This document shows positions 24,234 through 31,734 of a stretch of DNA of 64,000 nt, piece after piece. The position numbers and the translations under genes are program-made. This stretch comes from UBA724 sp964008075 (GTDB lineage Bacteria > Bacteroidota > Bacteroidia > Flavobacteriales > Flavobacteriaceae): contig CAXGAP010000001.1 of NCBI GenBank assembly GCA_964008075.1, positions 1-64,000 of the forward strand, read 5' to 3'. How positions within the stretch are numbered: the stretch's first letter is position 1; every line of letters starts with the position of its first letter. The notes below the pieces were generated by a model. The model ran no database searches. It saw only the letters and a program-made list of their open reading frames with translations, and was not told where the DNA came from.

Positions 24234-25322
24234 TTACAAATTAAAAATAGAATAGCTTTGCGCTGTTTCTTTAATCATATTTTCTGTTCGCTCCTTATTG
24301 GTATCTGTAACAAACAACTGACCAAAGGAATCGTCATTGACCAAATTGATGATTTGCATCACTCGACTATCATCTAATTTATCAAAAATATCATCTAAAA
24401 GCAAAATGGGTAATACATTCATTTGATTTCTAATGATATCAAATTGGGCAAGTTTGAGCGCGATCAAAAATGTTTTTTGCTGCCCTTGACTACCAAATTT
24501 CTTGATCGGAAAATCATTGATTTGAAAACTCAAATCGTCTTTGTGTGGGCCAACACTGGTGTATTGTAACATACGATCTTTTTGCAATGATTCTTCTAAA
24601 AGAGTTTTAAAAGAACTGTCAACGAGTTTCGAATCATAACTCACAAAAACAGGCTCATGATTACCACTTATAAACTGATATCGATTGTGAAATAAAGGAT
24701 GAAAAGTCTTTATGAATGTTTTTCTTGCCTCGTGGATTGGGTTGCCAAATTGGATAAGCTTTTCGTTATAAGTTGATAGGGTGTCTTTGTCAAAGCTATT
24801 GGTTGATGAAAAATGTTTGAGTAAAGCATTTCTTTGTTGTAAAATTCGGTGATAGGTCACTAGATTGTTCAGATAGTTTTTATCAGACTGCGAAATGGTG
24901 CGATCTAAAAATTTTCTTCTCACAATACTCCCCTCGGATATTAAGTCAATATCATTAGGAGAAATGACAACAACAGGGATCAGCCCAACATGATCAGCAA
25001 TTTTTTTATACGCTTTTCGATTTCGTTTGATTGTTTTTTTGCCATCACGCTCCAAATGACACTGAATTTGAAGGCTTTTTCCATCTTTATCAAAGATTCC
25101 CTCGATCATGCTAAAGCTCGCATCGTGATTGATATTTTGACTTGAAATGCTATTGGTATAGCTTTTCCCCATTGCTAGGAAATATATCGCATCCAAAGCA
25201 TTTGTTTTGCCAACGCCATTATTCCCAATAAAACAATTGATATTGTTGTTCAGATCGAAGTCAGTACCAGTGAGGTTTCTGTAGTTTATAATCGAAAGTT
25301 TGTTTAAAAATAGCTCCTTCAC
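24234..25322 (-). CDS. recF: DNA replication and repair protein RecF
   Basis: SMC-like ATPase that helps load RecA at gapped DNA, 362 residues. Motifs: Walker A in CFIGNNGVGKTNALDAIYFL near residue 33, the signature region in KKFGSQGQQKTFLIALKLAQ, and Walker B LPILLLDDIFDKLDDSR. Length and motif order are normal. No good -33/-7 promoter was found in the 114 bases between it and the divergent TPR gene. Confidence 0.96.
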   Translation of the reverse strand: MKELFLNKLSIINYRNLTGTDFDLNNNINCFIGNNGVGKTNALDAIYFLAMGKSYTNSISSQNINHDASFSMIEGIFDKDGKSLQIQCHLERDGKKTIKRNRKAYKKIADHVGLIPVVVISPNDIDLISEGSIVRRKFLDRTISQSDKNYLNNLVTYHRILQQRNALLKHFSSTNSFDKDTLSTYNEKLIQFGNPIHEARKTFIKTFHPLFHNRYQFISGNHEPVFVSYDSKLVDSSFKTLLEESLQKDRMLQYTSVGPHKDDLSFQINDFPIKKFGSQGQQKTFLIALKLAQFDIIRNQMNVLPILLLDDIFDKLDDSRVMQIINLVNDDSFGQLFVTDTNKERTENMIKETAQSYSIFNL

Positions 25323-25436
25323 AGGCCAAAAATTGTGTCACTTTGTTACGAATCACCAAATTATTGATTTTTGATCGTTTTAACAGAATGTTCATTTCAA
25401 TATTTATCATATTTTTGCAAACACGATTTACAAACT

Positions 25437-26192
25437 ATGGCCACATATAAAAAGCGCGGAGCAAAGAAAACGAGAACTTCTCAGCACAATCCAGAAGTCG
25501 ATAGAACAGAAGAAGTTTTTTCAAACCTGGACACTGGTGCATCTCGAATTGAAAATTGGATTGCAAACTATCAAAGTCAAATTATTGGACTGATTGTTGG
25601 GATTATCGTTGTTGTACTTACCTATTTGGGCTATCAAAACTTAGTTGTTGCTCCAAAAGTTGCTGAGGCCAATACCGAAATTTATTTTGCGCAAGACTAC
25701 TTCCAAAAGGGATTTGCCAATGAAAACGATCGTGATTCTCTTTTTCAAAATGCATTAAATGGTGCCGATGGGAAATATGGTTTCCTCGATATCATTGACA
25801 ATTACAGTGGAACGCCAGCTGCAGATATTGCCACTTACAGTACTGGGATGATATATCTTCATCTGAAAGAATTTGAAACAGCCATCGACTATCTTGAGGA
25901 TTTTAAATCTTCCGATCCTGTACTACAACCTCTTGCATTGGGAGGTATAGGAGATGCTTTTGCAGAACTGGAACAATTTTTTGATGCTCTTCAATACTAT
26001 GAAAAGGCATTGTCTTACAGTGACAATAAGGTCACTTATCCTCGCTATTTGCGAAAGGCTGGGCTAGTTGCTTTATCATTAGGAGATAAAAAAACAGCAA
26101 GCGAATACTTTTCAATCATCAAGGATGAATTTTCTGATGGGGTAGATGCTAATAATATCGACGCATTGCTCGGTCAGGCCAGCAGTAGATAA
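25437..26192 (+). CDS. Membrane-anchored TPR protein
   Basis: A 251-residue protein with a short basic N-terminus (MATYKKRGAKKTRTSQ), one transmembrane helix (about residues 42-64, IIGLIVGIIVVVLTYLGYQ) and a C-terminal tetratricopeptide region (from about residue 110: LKEFETAIDYLEDF, LEQFFDALQYYEKALSY, LGDKKTASEYFSIIKDEF). It resembles the YfgM/BamD-like anchored TPR proteins but no exact family is claimed. The start ATG 25437 matches the TATTTTTG promoter box at 25410-25417. ribH starts 2 bases after its stop, as in many Bacteroidota. Confidence 0.85.
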   Translation: MATYKKRGAKKTRTSQHNPEVDRTEEVFSNLDTGASRIENWIANYQSQIIGLIVGIIVVVLTYLGYQNLVVAPKVAEANTEIYFAQDYFQKGFANENDRDSLFQNALNGADGKYGFLDIIDNYSGTPAADIATYSTGMIYLHLKEFETAIDYLEDFKSSDPVLQPLALGGIGDAFAELEQFFDALQYYEKALSYSDNKVTYPRYLRKAGLVALSLGDKKTASEYFSIIKDEFSDGVDANNIDALLGQASSR

Positions 26193-26193
26193 A

Positions 26194-26664
26194 ATGGCAA
26201 CTGAAAACCAGAACAGTAATCACTTGCTTATCAATACACTTCCAAGTGCGAAAGGGTTGCGGTTTGCCTTAGTTGTTTCCAATTGGAACACTGAAATCAC
26301 AGAAAGTTTATACGAAGGCGCACAAAATATTTTGTCACAAAAAAACGCCACACAGATTGATCGGATTGATGTTCCTGGCAGCTTTGAGTTGGTGTATGCA
26401 AGTCGTAGCGTTATCGACAGAGATTGTTATGATGCTGTGATTGCTATTGGCAGTGTCATACGAGGAGAAACAAGTCACTTTGACTATGTTTGTCAAGGGG
26501 TTACCAATGGCATTCAGCAACTCAATGCACTGGGTAAGATTCCTGTTATTTTTTGTGTATTAACAGATGATAACTTCGAACAATCTCTAGCGAGAAGTGG
26601 GGGGTCTTTTGGAAATAAAGGAGAGGAAGCTGCTGCGGCTGCCATTCAAATGGCTAAACTTTAA
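26194..26664 (+). CDS. ribH: 6,7-dimethyl-8-ribityllumazine synthase
   Basis: Penultimate enzyme of riboflavin synthesis, 156 residues. Motifs are FALVVSNWNTEITESLYEGA, the IDVPGSFELVYAS segment, IAIGSVIRGETSHFDYVCQG and CVLTDDNFEQSLARSGGSFGNKGEEAA. The catalytic His/Phe neighbourhood (GETSHFDYV) is intact. The ATG at 26194 fits the family N-terminus better than an in-frame ATG 48 bases upstream inside the TPR gene. Lumazine is also the antenna of FeS-type photolyases such as the one at 15.2-16.7 kb. Confidence 0.96.
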   Translation: MATENQNSNHLLINTLPSAKGLRFALVVSNWNTEITESLYEGAQNILSQKNATQIDRIDVPGSFELVYASRSVIDRDCYDAVIAIGSVIRGETSHFDYVCQGVTNGIQQLNALGKIPVIFCVLTDDNFEQSLARSGGSFGNKGEEAAAAAIQMAKL

Positions 26665-26668
26665 GCTT

Positions 26669-27118
26669 TTATTTTTTTAAGTATTTCATCGGCACCCATA
26701 ACATTCCAAAGCATTCTCCTTTTTCTTTACTTAGATTTTTATGATGAATTTTATGTGCTCTGCGAATGGCTCTTGCATACCGAGTATTGGCATTTCTAAA
26801 CCACTTTACACGTTGGTGGATAAAGATGTCGTGAACAAAGAAGTACGTTAGCCCATAGGCAAATATCCCAAGTGCTATCGCCATTCCTGGCCAAAATCCA
26901 TAGTCCCCCCACAGCACAACAAAACATGCGCTCACTGCTGCATAAAACAAAAAGAAAGCATCATTTCTTTCAAAGTGCGAATCGTGATTTTTTTTGTGAT
27001 GGTCTTTGTGAAGAGACCATAAAAAACCATGCATGATGTACTTGTGAGAAAACCAAGCCACACCCTCCATAGAAACAAACGTCAAGAAAAATATAAAAAT
27101 CTGTAAAGTGAGGAGCAT
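26669..27118 (-). CDS. crtZ: Beta-carotene hydroxylase, fatty-acid-hydroxylase superfamily
   Basis: A 149-residue integral membrane di-iron hydroxylase that adds hydroxyl groups to beta-carotene rings, making zeaxanthin. The metal-binding His clusters are visible: WFSHKYIMHG, SLHKDHHKKNHD, FVHDIFIHQR and RRAHKIHHKN. It has about four hydrophobic segments. It lies 3 bases downstream of crtB and, with crtB, is controlled by the MerR/B12 gene upstream. The family also includes sterol/fatty-acid hydroxylases, but the context supports carotenoid function. Confidence 0.92.
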   Translation of the reverse strand: MLLTLQIFIFFLTFVSMEGVAWFSHKYIMHGFLWSLHKDHHKKNHDSHFERNDAFFLFYAAVSACFVVLWGDYGFWPGMAIALGIFAYGLTYFFVHDIFIHQRVKWFRNANTRYARAIRRAHKIHHKNLSKEKGECFGMLWVPMKYLKK

Positions 27119-27121
27119 AGC

Positions 27122-27961
27122 TTACAGAATATTAAAACGATACCTTACATACGAGCGAGCCAAAACATCTACTTTCTGAATATTTGCAACCCGGACCCTT
27201 TTATTTTTAATTTGTTCAGAGGGAACACGTTTTAATTTTTTAAGGAGCCTTAAATAATATTTGTAAGCAGTGTAGACTCCAAACTTAGCAGCATTGGGTA
27301 GTTTGAAAATACCAGACAAACCTTTATGAAAATCGGATTCAATCTCGGCTATAATTTTTCGTTTGGAAGCATCGTCTAGCTGTCGTAAGTCAACACCGGG
27401 GAAGTATGATCGTTCGAGTTGCTCAAAATCGTTTTTCAGATCACGAAGAAAATTTACCTTCTGAAATGCTGACCCAAGTGCCATTGCTGATGACTTTAAT
27501 TCTTTAAACAATTTGTGATCTCCCTTGACAAACACGCGAAGACACATCAACCCAACAACATCTGCAGAGCCATAAATATAACTTTTAAACTCTTCATCTG
27601 TTTCGTACACTTTTTTTGAAAGGTCCCAACGCATACTTTGCATGAACGCATCGATAAATTCTCTGTCAATTTCATAGCGATGAACAGTCTCTTGAAAAGC
27701 ATTCAGTACTGGGTTAGTACTAATTTTATGATCTAGCGCATGGGTCAAATCTTCTTCAAAACGATTTAGAAGCGTAAACTTATCAAAGTCATGAAAACTG
27801 TCAACAATTTCATCTGCTAACCTCACAAACCCATAAATATTATAGATGTCCTGTCGTATTTCAGAGGAAAGCATGCGAGTGGCCAAGGAAAAAGAAGTGC
27901 TATACGACTCTGTAATTTCCTTACTACATCGTTTTGATACAGTATCAAAAATAGATTTCAC
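27122..27961 (-). CDS. crtB: Phytoene synthase
   Basis: A 279-residue squalene/phytoene synthase that condenses two geranylgeranyl diphosphates to phytoene. Class I prenyl-synthase motifs are visible: YNIYGFVRLADEIVDSFHD (first Asp motif region) and FQKVNFLRDLKNDFEQLERS (second). The start is GTG at 27961. It follows the CarH-like regulator by 70 bases and precedes crtZ by 3 bases. No phytoene desaturase (crtI) or lycopene cyclase gene is in the window; these must lie elsewhere if the pathway is complete. Confidence 0.92.
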   Translation of the reverse strand: MKSIFDTVSKRCSKEITESYSTSFSLATRMLSSEIRQDIYNIYGFVRLADEIVDSFHDFDKFTLLNRFEEDLTHALDHKISTNPVLNAFQETVHRYEIDREFIDAFMQSMRWDLSKKVYETDEEFKSYIYGSADVVGLMCLRVFVKGDHKLFKELKSSAMALGSAFQKVNFLRDLKNDFEQLERSYFPGVDLRQLDDASKRKIIAEIESDFHKGLSGIFKLPNAAKFGVYTAYKYYLRLLKKLKRVPSEQIKNKRVRVANIQKVDVLARSYVRYRFNIL

Positions 27962-28005
27962 AAATAAATTTAAACAAATAATTGATGCAAATTATAATAT
28001 TTTTA

Positions 28006-28027
28006 TTGTTAATTCAAGTCTTAACAA
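28006..28027. promoter_or_regulatory. Inverted repeat in the regulator-crtB gap
   Basis: Perfect 7-bp arms TTGTTAA (28006-28012) and TTAACAA (28021-28027) with an 8-base spacer, between the regulator stop and crtB start. The arms resemble the TTTTGTTTAA / TTAAACAAAA repeats at 20636 and 28928 but are shorter. No U-tract follows on the minus strand, so it is not an obvious terminator. It may be a weak operator or chance symmetry in AT-rich DNA. Confidence 0.3.
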
Positions 28028-28031
28028 AAAA

Positions 28032-28928
28032 TTATAATTCTTTTATTAAATCTGCTGAAGATTTAAAAATCCGAATTTTTGGATTTTTATGGTTTGACAT
28101 GTGTTGCACTTGGAAGCCTGTAATCCATAATTCTGATCCCTCACCAGCTAAAACTTCTTGCTCAAAATCATTTAAATAATCCTCAACACGATCGCTGTTT
28201 GGTTCGATAGTGAAGCATGACACAAACACCATCTCATCATATTTTTCTAGAAAATTTGACAAGCTGGTTGTTGGAACAGATTGCCCTAAAAAAATTGTCT
28301 TATAACCACGATTAAGAATTTCATAGTTCAAATAAAGTAATCCCAACTCATGAATCTCATTGTCTGGAAGATACAATACATAGGTTTGGTCTAAATGGAT
28401 TGGTTGCGCCTCCTGTAGTTTTTCGCAAAGGGAGTGTATTTTTTGTTTAATCAAGCTAGTGATAAAGTGTTCGTGCGAGGGACTGATCGAGTTTGTTTGC
28501 CATAAAACGCCAAGCTCAATCATGAGTGGTGTGAAAATAGACTGAAAGATTTCACCAAAACTCATTTTTTCCATCAGTTCGTCAAAGGTGTTGGTAAACA
28601 GACGTTGATCAAAATTAATCATAGAAAGCTTAAATAACCCAAGTGACCAGTCGTATGGACTTTTTTGGAGGGTAATGGAGTGCACCTTGCTTTTGATTTC
28701 ATTTGCCTCCATTTTTGCAATTTTCGAAATTTTAAAGCCATTTTTGTAAAGCATCGAAACATTAAGGAGTTTCTGGAGACTATCTAAGTTGTAGAGACGT
28801 ATGTTTGTTTCTGTTCGTTCAGGTTCAAAAAGACTATATCTTTTTTCCCAAATTCTGATTGTGTGGGCTTTGATTCCGGATAAGTGCTCCAGATTTTTAA
28901 TACTAAAACTAGTTTTAACCCGATTCAT
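28032..28928 (-). CDS. CarH-like MerR regulator with B12-binding domain
   Basis: A 298-residue protein. The N-terminal MerR winged helix reads FSIKNLEHLSGIKAHTIRIW and EKRYSLFEPERTETNIRLYN (residues 8-47). A four-helix B12-cap-like middle (PSHEHFITSLIKQKI, near residue 154) is followed by a Rossmann-type cobalamin-binding domain with EIHELGLLY (near 193), the likely ExHxxG cobalt-ligand motif, then FLGQSVPTTSL. CarH proteins bind adenosylcobalamin in the dark to repress and release DNA in light. Neighbouring crtB and crtZ fit that role. The start codon lies under the inverted repeat upstream, which suggests autoregulation. Confidence 0.87.
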   Translation of the reverse strand: MNRVKTSFSIKNLEHLSGIKAHTIRIWEKRYSLFEPERTETNIRLYNLDSLQKLLNVSMLYKNGFKISKIAKMEANEIKSKVHSITLQKSPYDWSLGLFKLSMINFDQRLFTNTFDELMEKMSFGEIFQSIFTPLMIELGVLWQTNSISPSHEHFITSLIKQKIHSLCEKLQEAQPIHLDQTYVLYLPDNEIHELGLLYLNYEILNRGYKTIFLGQSVPTTSLSNFLEKYDEMVFVSCFTIEPNSDRVEDYLNDFEQEVLAGEGSELWITGFQVQHMSNHKNPKIRIFKSSADLIKEL

Positions 28929-28967
28929 TTTGTTTAACTTCTAATTAACAAACATTAAACAAAACTA
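28928..28967 (-). promoter_or_regulatory. Regulator promoter with perfect inverted repeat (possible CarH operator)
   Basis: On the coding strand TAGTTTTG (28967-28960) matches TAnnTTTG; no -33 TTG is seen. A perfect 10-bp inverted repeat, forward arms TTTTGTTTAA (28928-28937) and TTAAACAAAA (28955-28964) with a 17-base spacer, runs from the promoter box to the first base of the start codon. A near-copy lies at the photolyase operon. Bound protein here would block transcription, and autorepression is the natural reading. Confidence 0.5.
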
Positions 28968-28990
28968 CAAAAAAAAATATAAATAAAAAA

Positions 28991-29079
28991 TGGTGCGCAC
29001 GAGAGGAATCGAACCTCCACGGGATTTAACTCCCACTAGGCCCTCAACCTAGCGCGTCTACCAGTTCCGCCACGTGCGC
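28991..29079 (-). tRNA. tRNA-Leu (GAG)
   Basis: An 89-base tRNA with a long variable arm on the minus strand. The acceptor stem is GCGCACG with CGTGCGC, the D loop GGAACTGGTAGACGC, the anticodon stem CTAGG/CCTAG with loop TTGAGGG giving GAG, and the T loop GGTTCGATTCC. A CCA end is encoded (TGG at 28991-28993 in forward sense), which is not always so in this phylum. It lies 14 bases after tRNA-Lys and shares its promoter. Confidence 0.93.
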
Positions 29080-29092
29080 CGAGGGGTTTTTG

Positions 29093-29165
29093 TGACTTGG
29101 CTGGGTCTCGAACCCAGGACCCTCTCCTTAAAAGGGAGATGCTCTACCAACTGAGCTACCAAGTC
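29093..29165 (-). tRNA. tRNA-Lys (TTT), copy 1
   Basis: A 73-base cloverleaf. Acceptor stem GACTTGG with CCAAGTC, anticodon loop CTTTTAA giving TTT, T arm CTGGG/CCCAG with GTTCGAG. It is the same as copy 2 except for one acceptor pair, which is G-C inside this copy and A-T in the other. CCA is not encoded. Confidence 0.95.
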
Positions 29166-29169
29166 ATGG

Positions 29170-29242
29170 TGATTTGGCTGGGTCTCGAACCCAGGACCCT
29201 CTCCTTAAAAGGGAGATGCTCTACCAACTGAGCTACCAAATC
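29170..29242 (-). tRNA. tRNA-Lys (TTT), copy 2
   Basis: A 73-base cloverleaf, with acceptor stem GATTTGG and CCAAATC and the same anticodon loop CTTTTAA. It is separated from copy 1 by 4 bases. The two differ at a single base pair that is compensated on both sides, so folding is kept. The shared promoter sits 20 bases upstream. Confidence 0.95.
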
Positions 29243-29261
29243 AGTTTTTTTACAATGGCTG

Positions 29262-29292
29262 CAAATATAAATTCAATTCTACGATTAATCAA
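29262..29292 (-). promoter_or_regulatory. Promoter for tRNA-Lys, tRNA-Lys, tRNA-Leu
   Basis: On the minus strand a TTG (29292-29290) is followed after 20 bases by TATATTTG (29269-29262). Both boxes and the spacing equal those of the tRNA-Met promoter at 5852-5882, giving two independent examples of the same strong stable-RNA promoter. Confidence 0.75.
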
Positions 29293-29324
29293 AGTTTAAA
29301 TTGGCTTAAATTTGCAAGCATACC

Positions 29325-29879
29325 ATGAGTGATCGCATAAATAAAGATTTGGCAGCTAATCGTCACATTGTTCTTCTCGGCTACATGGGCTGTGGGAAAA
29401 GCACTGCTGGGCGACTTTTGGCAGAACAGTTAGAACTACCTTTTGTAGATTTAGATGAATATTTGACCAATAAACATGGTGACTCTATTCCAAATCTTTT
29501 TTTTAAAAATGGTGAAATTGGGTTTAGAAAACTCGAAAAAATATCTTTAGATGAGCTTCTTGTCAATCAAAAAGTATCTGTTCTTTCGCTAGGTGGGGGT
29601 ACGCCTTGCTATGCTGATAATATGCAATCTGTTTTACAAGCAACACATAACACATTCTACCTTTCTCCCTCTGTAAATATGCTTTGCAATCGCTTGTTTC
29701 CAGTGCGAAGCAAGCGTCCAATGATTTCTCATTTGAACACAAAAAAGGATTTATTGGAATTTATTTCTAAGCATATTTTTGAAAGAAAACAATTTTATGA
29801 GCAAGCCAATCACCCCATTTATGTCCGCGACGAAAGTCCAGAGGAATTGGTTAGTAAAATCATTCAAAAATTAGGTTAA
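29325..29879 (+). CDS. aroK: Shikimate kinase
   Basis: ATP-dependent phosphorylation of shikimate in aromatic amino acid synthesis, 184 residues. Motifs are the P-loop LLGYMGCGKSTAGRLLA, FVDLDEYL with the shikimate-binding Asp, FRKLEKISLDELL and the LSLGGGTPCY glycine motif, then lid residues RSKRPM. A TAAATTTG promoter box lies at 29307-29314, 11 bases before the ATG. It overlaps the convergent PRTase gene by 9 bases. Confidence 0.95.
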   Translation: MSDRINKDLAANRHIVLLGYMGCGKSTAGRLLAEQLELPFVDLDEYLTNKHGDSIPNLFFKNGEIGFRKLEKISLDELLVNQKVSVLSLGGGTPCYADNMQSVLQATHNTFYLSPSVNMLCNRLFPVRSKRPMISHLNTKKDLLEFISKHIFERKQFYEQANHPIYVRDESPEELVSKIIQKLG

Positions 29880-30368
29880 ATAACCCTCAAAAGTATTTTC
29901 TTTAGACACAATCTCTACCTGTTCGTGTAAGCTTGTGGATAAAGAAAGTCCTTTATAGTCGGCTTTGATCGGAAATTTTTTATGATTTCGATTAATCAAA
30001 ACAGCAACCTTGCACTGTCTGAGTGGCACTTCCAAAAAGTGACGAACAGCATAGATTAGAGTCGAGCCAGTATTTAAGACGTCATCAACGATAATAACTG
30101 AACAATTTTTATAAACAGATTGATCAATGGACGTTTGTATTTCAGCATGAGGATTTTTTTTATCCACGTGAATTTGACAATCAATGACTTCTAGATCTGA
30201 TATAGAGCGTAAAATTTTTGCAATTGATTCACCGACTCGATTGCCATTGGTCATCACCCCAGCGATGATAACTTTATCTTCTTTTGTGTTATCCTCATAA
30301 ATTTGGTAAGCAATCCTGCGAATACTAAGTTCTGCTTGTCTGGACGTTAAGATGCAGTCATTATACAT
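29871..30368 (-). CDS. PyrR-like phosphoribosyltransferase family protein
   Basis: A 165-residue type I PRTase. The PRPP-binding loop is SVIIVDDVLNTGSTLIYAVR (about residues 91-110), and VLINRNHKKFPIKADYKGL toward the C-terminus resembles PyrR. It may salvage a pyrimidine base, but a regulatory role as in Bacillus PyrR is unproven; no attenuator was seen. I start it at ATG 30368, because a promoter box at 30372-30379 would cut into an alternative TTG start at 30374. It overlaps aroK by 9 bases at the 3' end. Confidence 0.8.
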   Translation of the reverse strand: MYNDCILTSRQAELSIRRIAYQIYEDNTKEDKVIIAGVMTNGNRVGESIAKILRSISDLEVIDCQIHVDKKNPHAEIQTSIDQSVYKNCSVIIVDDVLNTGSTLIYAVRHFLEVPLRQCKVAVLINRNHKKFPIKADYKGLSLSTSLHEQVEIVSKENTFEGYLT

Positions 30369-30371
30369 ACT

Positions 30372-30379
30372 CAAATATA
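30372..30379 (-). promoter_or_regulatory. -7 promoter box directly before the PRTase start
   Basis: TATATTTG on the minus strand, an exact TAnnTTTG, ends only 3 bases before the ATG at 30368. If it is used, the mRNA starts at or around the start codon. It also lies just after the stop of the S4-domain gene (30381), in a 12-base gap. Confidence 0.55.
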
Positions 30380-30380
30380 A

Positions 30381-30767
30381 TCATTCATCAGGATCAATCG
30401 TACCACTTTCTTTAAAATCCATCAGGTCTCTGCGATTTTTTTTATTTGGTCTTCCACCAGTCTCAAGTCTGTTGTTGGATTGATGCATGGCAATTTCAGC
30501 CCTTGCTTTTTGAACGTCCTCTGGTGTAATATCTTTTGCATATCTCTCGACTAGCTTGGCGCCCACTCTAGATTTTGGAATGTCTATAACTACGATGGTA
30601 AACTCCATTTGATTTTTTCGAACCACAAGTTTCTCGGCCCCAAAAACTTCCCTTGAGGGTTTCGCAATTGCCTCGTCGATGCGTACATGCCCTTTCTTAC
30701 AAGCGATGGATGCTTCATTTCTCGATTTGTAAAATCGAATGGCCCACAGATATTTATCTATTCGCAA
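30381..30767 (-). CDS. S4-domain RNA-binding protein (Hsp15-like)
   Basis: A 128-residue protein with an N-terminal S4 fold (RIDKYLWAIRFYKSRNEASI, then CKKGHVRIDEAIAKPSREV), as in Hsp15/HslR, which binds free 50S subunits with stalled nascent chains after stress. The C-terminal half is basic (NRLETGGRPNKKNRRDLMDF), a Bacteroidota-type tail. TTG at 30767 is the start; no ATG is available nearer the S4 fold. The PRTase gene starts just after it on the same strand. Confidence 0.85.
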   Translation of the reverse strand: MRIDKYLWAIRFYKSRNEASIACKKGHVRIDEAIAKPSREVFGAEKLVVRKNQMEFTIVVIDIPKSRVGAKLVERYAKDITPEDVQKARAEIAMHQSNNRLETGGRPNKKNRRDLMDFKESGTIDPDE

Positions 30768-30839
30768 AAGAAATGTTAATTATTGATTTTACTGACCAAA
30801 AATACAAGAAAATCGTATCTTGCAATACTATTTTTTTAG

Positions 30840-31730
30840 ATGAAAAATTACTATACTTTTTTTCTTTTTGCATTGTCATTCTTGTTCATACAATGCGATG
30901 AAACCAGAAATACATTTGTTACTCCTTTACGTGATTATTATGAACAGCGAACAGCTGACAATGATTCTATTATTTCTTTTCTGCAAAGTCACTACTACAA
31001 CTATGATGACTATGCCAATGTAGCATCAACCGAACATGTAGAGTTTACAATTGACTCGTTGACAAATAACCCTGATAAAACCCCAATGATCGATCAAGTG
31101 GTAGAGCAGGAGGTCAAAATCAAAGATGAAGATGGTAATTATATTTCCCACATCATGTATGTTATTCCAGATGTAAGGCAAGGCGTTGGTGAGTCACCTA
31201 GTTTTGCTGATGATGTATACGTTACATATAAGGGAATGTTTTTGGATGGTTATTCTTTTGACGGTAATGATCAACCTACATGGTTTTCGGGATTGAGCAC
31301 TGTTCGGGGTTTTTATGAATTACTACCTCATATCGAGAGAAGTACATGGTATGTTGACGCTAATGGAAATGTTACATTCGATGGTTTTGGTACTGCAGTT
31401 GTGATCATGCCCTCTGCTTTGGGTTATTATGGCAGTTCATCAGCTCCGAGGATGTACGCTCCTTTGATTTTTGCTGTCGAGCTATACACATTTAAGACTG
31501 CTGATCACGATGGGGATTCTATTCCAACTGTTGACGAAGATATTGATGGAAATCATCACTTTTCTGATGACGTTGACGACACTGATGGTGATGGTACGCC
31601 CAATTATCTAGATACTGACGATGACGGGGATGGGATACTTACAATTGATGAGTATGATGTCGATGATGATGGCATTCCTGATGATAGCAATGACGATGGT
31701 ACGCCAAACTATTTAGACTCCAATTCTTAA
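30840..31730 (+). CDS. FKBP-like lipoprotein with TSP3-type calcium repeats
   Basis: A 296-residue predicted lipoprotein: signal peptide ending LSFLFIQC with the lipobox Cys19. An FKBP-like domain spans about residues 115-220 (VYVTYKGMFLDGYSFDG, FGTAVVIMPSALGYYGSSSA, APLIFAVELYTF), though several prolyl-isomerase active-site residues are not obvious. The C-terminus (about 222-296) is made of Asp-rich repeats such as DDTDGDGTPNYLDTDDDGDG, the thrombospondin type 3 pattern that binds calcium. This combination suggests a cell-surface protein stabilised by seawater calcium. Function is unknown. Confidence 0.8.
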   Translation: MKNYYTFFLFALSFLFIQCDETRNTFVTPLRDYYEQRTADNDSIISFLQSHYYNYDDYANVASTEHVEFTIDSLTNNPDKTPMIDQVVEQEVKIKDEDGNYISHIMYVIPDVRQGVGESPSFADDVYVTYKGMFLDGYSFDGNDQPTWFSGLSTVRGFYELLPHIERSTWYVDANGNVTFDGFGTAVVIMPSALGYYGSSSAPRMYAPLIFAVELYTFKTADHDGDSIPTVDEDIDGNHHFSDDVDDTDGDGTPNYLDTDDDGDGILTIDEYDVDDDGIPDDSNDDGTPNYLDSNS

Positions 31731-31734
31731 TTTC

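Noticed and set aside
29093..29242. Direct repeat or CRISPR-like unit
   Set aside because: The repeats are two complete tRNA-Lys genes.
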